Under the pieces are notes generated by a model. It had not been told where the DNA came from and made no database searches. It saw only the letters and a list, made by a program, of their open reading frames with translations. A stretch of DNA of 64,000 nucleotides. Source: Actinomycetota bacterium. Its GTDB lineage: Bacteria; Actinomycetota; Thermoleophilia; Solirubrobacterales; Solirubrobacteraceae. Positions 61,412 through 64,000 of the stretch are shown here, piece by piece; within the stretch, counting starts at the first letter, position 1, and each line of letters opens with the position of its first letter. The stretch spans positions 1 to 64,000 of the forward strand of contig VAYS01000023.1 in the NCBI GenBank assembly GCA_005883215.1, read 5' to 3'. A program made the translations under genes and the position numbers.

Positions 61412-63385
61412 CTACCGCGTACGCAGCCTCCACAGCAGCGATGAGCGCCGCAGGCCTACCTTGCGGGTGATGTTCGTGCCATGGGCGAGGATCCAACGGC
61501 CGGGCGAGGAGCATTGGGCGGCGGTGGTGGGATTGCCCGGGTGGCAGCGCCCGTTGAGCAGAGCGAAGCGCACCTGCCCCTGGGCTACCAGCTGGGCCAG
61601 GCGTTGGCCCGAGACCAGGGTGCGACCGTCATAGGTGGTGAGCACGAGCACCGGCTGGTGGTCGCGCACGATCAGCGCGCCCGCCTGGGTGGCCGAGGAG
61701 ACCGCGACCTCATAACGGGCGCCGCGGCGATGGGCTTGCAGATAGGCGCTCATCTTCGCCACCTCATCCGTCGGCATGGCCCCCACCCGGCCGGCGTCGG
61801 TCTCGTGGTGGGCGACCAGGGCGAGCGTCGCCGCCACCGGGAGGGCGAGGATGGCCACACAGGCGAGGGCCGCCCCGGCCAGCGCCCGCCCGCGTCGGGG
61901 GGCGACCGCGGCGGCCCAGACGGCGCCCAGGCCGGCGAGCGCGGTCACCCACACCAGCGGGACGGGTCCCCCCTTCAGGTACCAGGCATACCCGGCCAAG
62001 CCGATGGCGGTGCCCGCCAGCAGCCGGTGGCGCGCGGCGCCTCCGCGCACCGCCCAGATCACCCCGACCCCGAGAGCGATCACCACCGCCGGGGTGTAGG
62101 CCTCGACGTAGCGCGGGTGCAGCCGGGCCATGGTGGTGAACAGGAGCGTCCCGTAGATCAGCCACAGGCCGATCCCCACCGCGGCGGCCCGCTGCAGGCG
62201 CTGGTTGCCCGCCAGGGCGCCCACCTGGCCCCCGCGCTCGGCGGCTACCGCCGGCGGGGCGCGTCGCCACCCGCCTGCCGCCTTTACGAGCGCGGGCAGG
62301 CCGAGCAGGAGCGCCGCCAGCAACACGAAGCCGAAGCGCCTTCCCGACAGTGGGCCGGCGCGGTCGAGCAGGCGCGTCGGCGACGGGCGAGCGATGGGCG
62401 CATGGTCAAGCGCCTGCTCGGTTCCGGATCGAAGGCGCCGACCCGTGGAGGAGAGCGGGGTCTTAGCGGGCGCGTTGGGCTCGGCGGCGTTGTCGGTGCG
62501 GGCGGGCTTGGCGATCCGGTCATAGCCGTTGAACACGAAGGCCGCGTTCCACGCGCTGCCGTTGGTCGAGCCGATGGCAAAGGGGCGCTCGTGGGCGGCA
62601 AACAGGAGGGTGGCGGTCAGCCACGACAGCGACACGGCGATCATCACGCCCACACCGGCCGCGACATGAGCGAGCCGGCGGGGCAGGGGGTGGGGGAGAC
62701 CATGCAGCGCGATCACCCCCAGCGCGGGGAGCGGGATCAGCGCCTCCAGCAGCTTGATATTGAACGCCAGCCCGAGCGCGGCGGCCGCGGCGTAAAGCCA
62801 ACGCACGCGGCCGGTGCGACACGCCGCCAGCACCCCGGCGAGCGCCAACACGACCAGGGTCATCATCACGGCGTCCATGGTGTCGCTGCGCGCGGTGAGC
62901 ACCGACACGGGCAGGACGGCGAGCGCCAGCGCCGCGATCAGCGCGGGCCCGGCGCCGAACACCCGGCGCGCGGCGACGAACACCAGAGGTACGGCGGCCG
63001 CTCCCGCGAGGGCCTGGGGAAGCTTGAGCGCCGTCGAGCCGAAACCGAAGACGCCGGTGGAAATCACCTGCAGCCATAGGTCCAGCGGCGGCTTGTCGAT
63101 CGAGACGCTGCCGGCGGGCTCGAAGGCGCCGAAGAAGAAGTTGTGCCAGGACAGTCCCATGCTGCGCACCGCGGCGTCATAGAACGGGTCGTTGGGGACC
63201 TGACCGAGCGCGACCAGGCGCAGCACGGCGGCGAGCGCGGCGACGCCCACCAGGGCCAGCAGCAGCGCCCGGCGATCGCGTTGGACGGGCGCGATCTCGT
63301 GGTCGCGACGGCCGGGCTGTGCGGGTAGGCGATGAGCGGCGCGCGCCGGTGCTTCGGCGCGCGCGGGTGCCCCGACCACGGACAT
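61412..63385 (-). CDS. GT39/PMT-like membrane glycosyltransferase
   Basis: 657 aa with a dozen or so membrane helices. FYDAAVRSMGLSWHNFFFGA, FEPAGSVSIDKPPLDLWLQV and a D-KPPL loop are typical of the actinobacterial YkcB/ArnT-like GT-C group. ATG 63385 overlaps the stop of the GT2 gene (TGATG). A GT2/GT39 pair fits a two-step system: the GT2 charges polyprenyl phosphate with a sugar inside, and the GT39 transfers it to an acceptor outside. The acceptor is unknown. Confidence 0.87.
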   Translation of the reverse strand: MSVVGAPARAEAPARAAHRLPAQPGRRDHEIAPVQRDRRALLLALVGVAALAAVLRLVALGQVPNDPFYDAAVRSMGLSWHNFFFGAFEPAGSVSIDKPPLDLWLQVISTGVFGFGSTALKLPQALAGAAAVPLVFVAARRVFGAGPALIAALALAVLPVSVLTARSDTMDAVMMTLVVLALAGVLAACRTGRVRWLYAAAAALGLAFNIKLLEALIPLPALGVIALHGLPHPLPRRLAHVAAGVGVMIAVSLSWLTATLLFAAHERPFAIGSTNGSAWNAAFVFNGYDRIAKPARTDNAAEPNAPAKTPLSSTGRRLRSGTEQALDHAPIARPSPTRLLDRAGPLSGRRFGFVLLAALLLGLPALVKAAGGWRRAPPAVAAERGGQVGALAGNQRLQRAAAVGIGLWLIYGTLLFTTMARLHPRYVEAYTPAVVIALGVGVIWAVRGGAARHRLLAGTAIGLAGYAWYLKGGPVPLVWVTALAGLGAVWAAAVAPRRGRALAGAALACVAILALPVAATLALVAHHETDAGRVGAMPTDEVAKMSAYLQAHRRGARYEVAVSSATQAGALIVRDHQPVLVLTTYDGRTLVSGQRLAQLVAQGQVRFALLNGRCHPGNPTTAAQCSSPGRWILAHGTNITRKVGLRRSSLLWRLRTR

Positions 63386-64000
63386 CAGGCGGTCCCGGGC
63401 AGCCTGGGCCGCGTGTCGCGCAGAGCCGTCAGCTCACGTAGCGCCCGGACCAGCGCCGAGAGGCGGCGGGGGCGCCCGCCCGCCCGTCGCGCGCGCTGGA
63501 GCACGTCGACCTCGGTCACCCGCGCACCGCCCCGCAGGGCGCTCGCCAGCAGCTCGGCCCCGATGGCCGGACCATCGCAGGTGAGCTCGCGCGGATCGAC
63601 CACGTCGCGGCGCAGCAGCTTTAGCGAGCACTCCGGGTCACGAACGGGCAGGGCGAGCAGTCGTCGGGCGAGGCGGTTCCAGATCGCTCGCTGCGCCCGG
63701 CGCGGCCAGGTTGCCTGGATGTGCACGCGCCGACCGACCACGACGTCGGCCGCGCCGCATACCTCCACCAAGGCTTCGAGGCGGCGCAGGTCGAACTGGC
63801 GGTCGCCGTCGGTGATCAGCACCCACGGCAGGCGGGCGGCGATCAGCCCGGTGCGGACCGCCGCGCCGTAGCCTCGATTGGCGGGATGCCTCACCACGCG
63901 CACGCCGGGGACGGCGGCGGCGATCACCGCAGTTGCGTCTCGGCTGCCGTCATCGACCACGATGATCTCGAATCGCCGCGCCACCCGTCGGGCGGCGGCA
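63385..64000 (-). CDS. GT2-family glycosyltransferase, 5' part outside window
   Basis: The frame is open to the right edge; about 205 C-terminal residues are visible. FEIIVVDDGSRDATAVIA, HPANRGYGAAVRTGL, WVLITDGDRQFDLRRLEAL (the DxD-like metal site) and VVVGRRV match polyprenyl-phosphate sugar synthases of the DPM1/GtrB type. An internal GTG at 63984 is not the true start, because the family N-terminus should precede it. Confidence 0.85.
   Translation of the reverse strand, partial: AAARRVARRFEIIVVDDGSRDATAVIAAAVPGVRVVRHPANRGYGAAVRTGLIAARLPWVLITDGDRQFDLRRLEALVEVCGAADVVVGRRVHIQATWPRRAQRAIWNRLARRLLALPVRDPECSLKLLRRDVVDPRELTCDGPAIGAELLASALRGGARVTEVDVLQRARRAGGRPRRLSALVRALRELTALRDTRPRLPGTA

Overview
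The window is a stretch of high-GC actinobacterial chromosome, most likely from class Thermoleophilia (Solirubrobacterales/Gaiellales grade). This is inferred from GC-rich coding, frequent GTG starts, 4-bp GTGA/ATGA gene overlaps, a secreted protein ending in an Arg-rich Cys-bracketed domain of a kind I associate with that group, and a housekeeping order formiminotransferase-MBL-hisS-aspS-mnmA-alaS-ruvX-mltG-aroE-pilB-pilT-pilC. No rRNA, CRISPR array, integrase or transposase is visible.

Layout. 1-5.5 kb (minus): an FtsH-like AAA protease with two insertions, a membrane-anchored unknown and a gingipain-family (C25) peptidase that runs off the left edge, preceded by a small acidic protein. 5.5-6.3 kb: a long intergenic stretch rich in inverted repeats, then a single-domain response regulator. 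6.7-17.2 kb: a cell-surface glycan and secretion block with two paralogous GT-C transferases, an MptA/B-like mannosyltransferase, a D-glucuronyl C5-epimerase-like protein and a secreted protein, interrupted by DUF72 and DUF427 genes. 17.2-30.7 kb: accessory metabolism, including an SDR/MerR divergent pair, an alpha/beta hydrolase, a nicotinate phosphoribosyltransferase-like enzyme, a WS/DGAT acyltransferase, a secreted protein plus ABC exporter operon, VOC, PDZ lipoprotein and DUF899 genes. 31.0-31.6 kb: a tRNA-Met flanked by two gene remnants (a RelE/ParE-like toxin tail and a collapsed COG4315-like lipoprotein).

32.6-49.4 kb (plus): the housekeeping backbone. It carries aminoacyl-tRNA synthetases, a NifU-like/MnmA fusion for tRNA thiolation, RuvX, MltG, AroE and the type IV pilus motor genes pilB, pilT and pilC. 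The pilus part is damaged: PilT and PilC each lack about 60 internal residues in frame, and an exact 442-bp tandem duplication covers the end of pilT and the start of pilC. This is either genuine pilus decay or an assembly error, and reads can decide.

49.4-56.3 kb: a lipoprotein gene flanked by ~65-70 bp direct repeats, a trypsin-like protease, and an arsenic-type operon (arsR, a diiron R2-like protein carrying one frameshift, arsC) with a visible leaderless promoter and palindromic operator; then a HAD phosphatase and a YbhN-like membrane protein. 56.3-64.0 kb (minus): a secreted clan-A glycoside hydrolase, RNase D, a two-component system, a GT39-type transferase and a GT2 transferase that runs off the right edge; from RNase D onward these are nearly contiguous or overlapping.

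The observations most worth checking are the NifU-MnmA fusion, the pilT/pilC rearrangement, the ArsR-R2-ArsC operon, the insertion-bearing FtsH next to a C25 peptidase, the toxin remnant abutting tRNA-Met, and the structured intergenic region at 5.69-6.17 kb. All functional calls come from reading motifs by eye; no database search was run.
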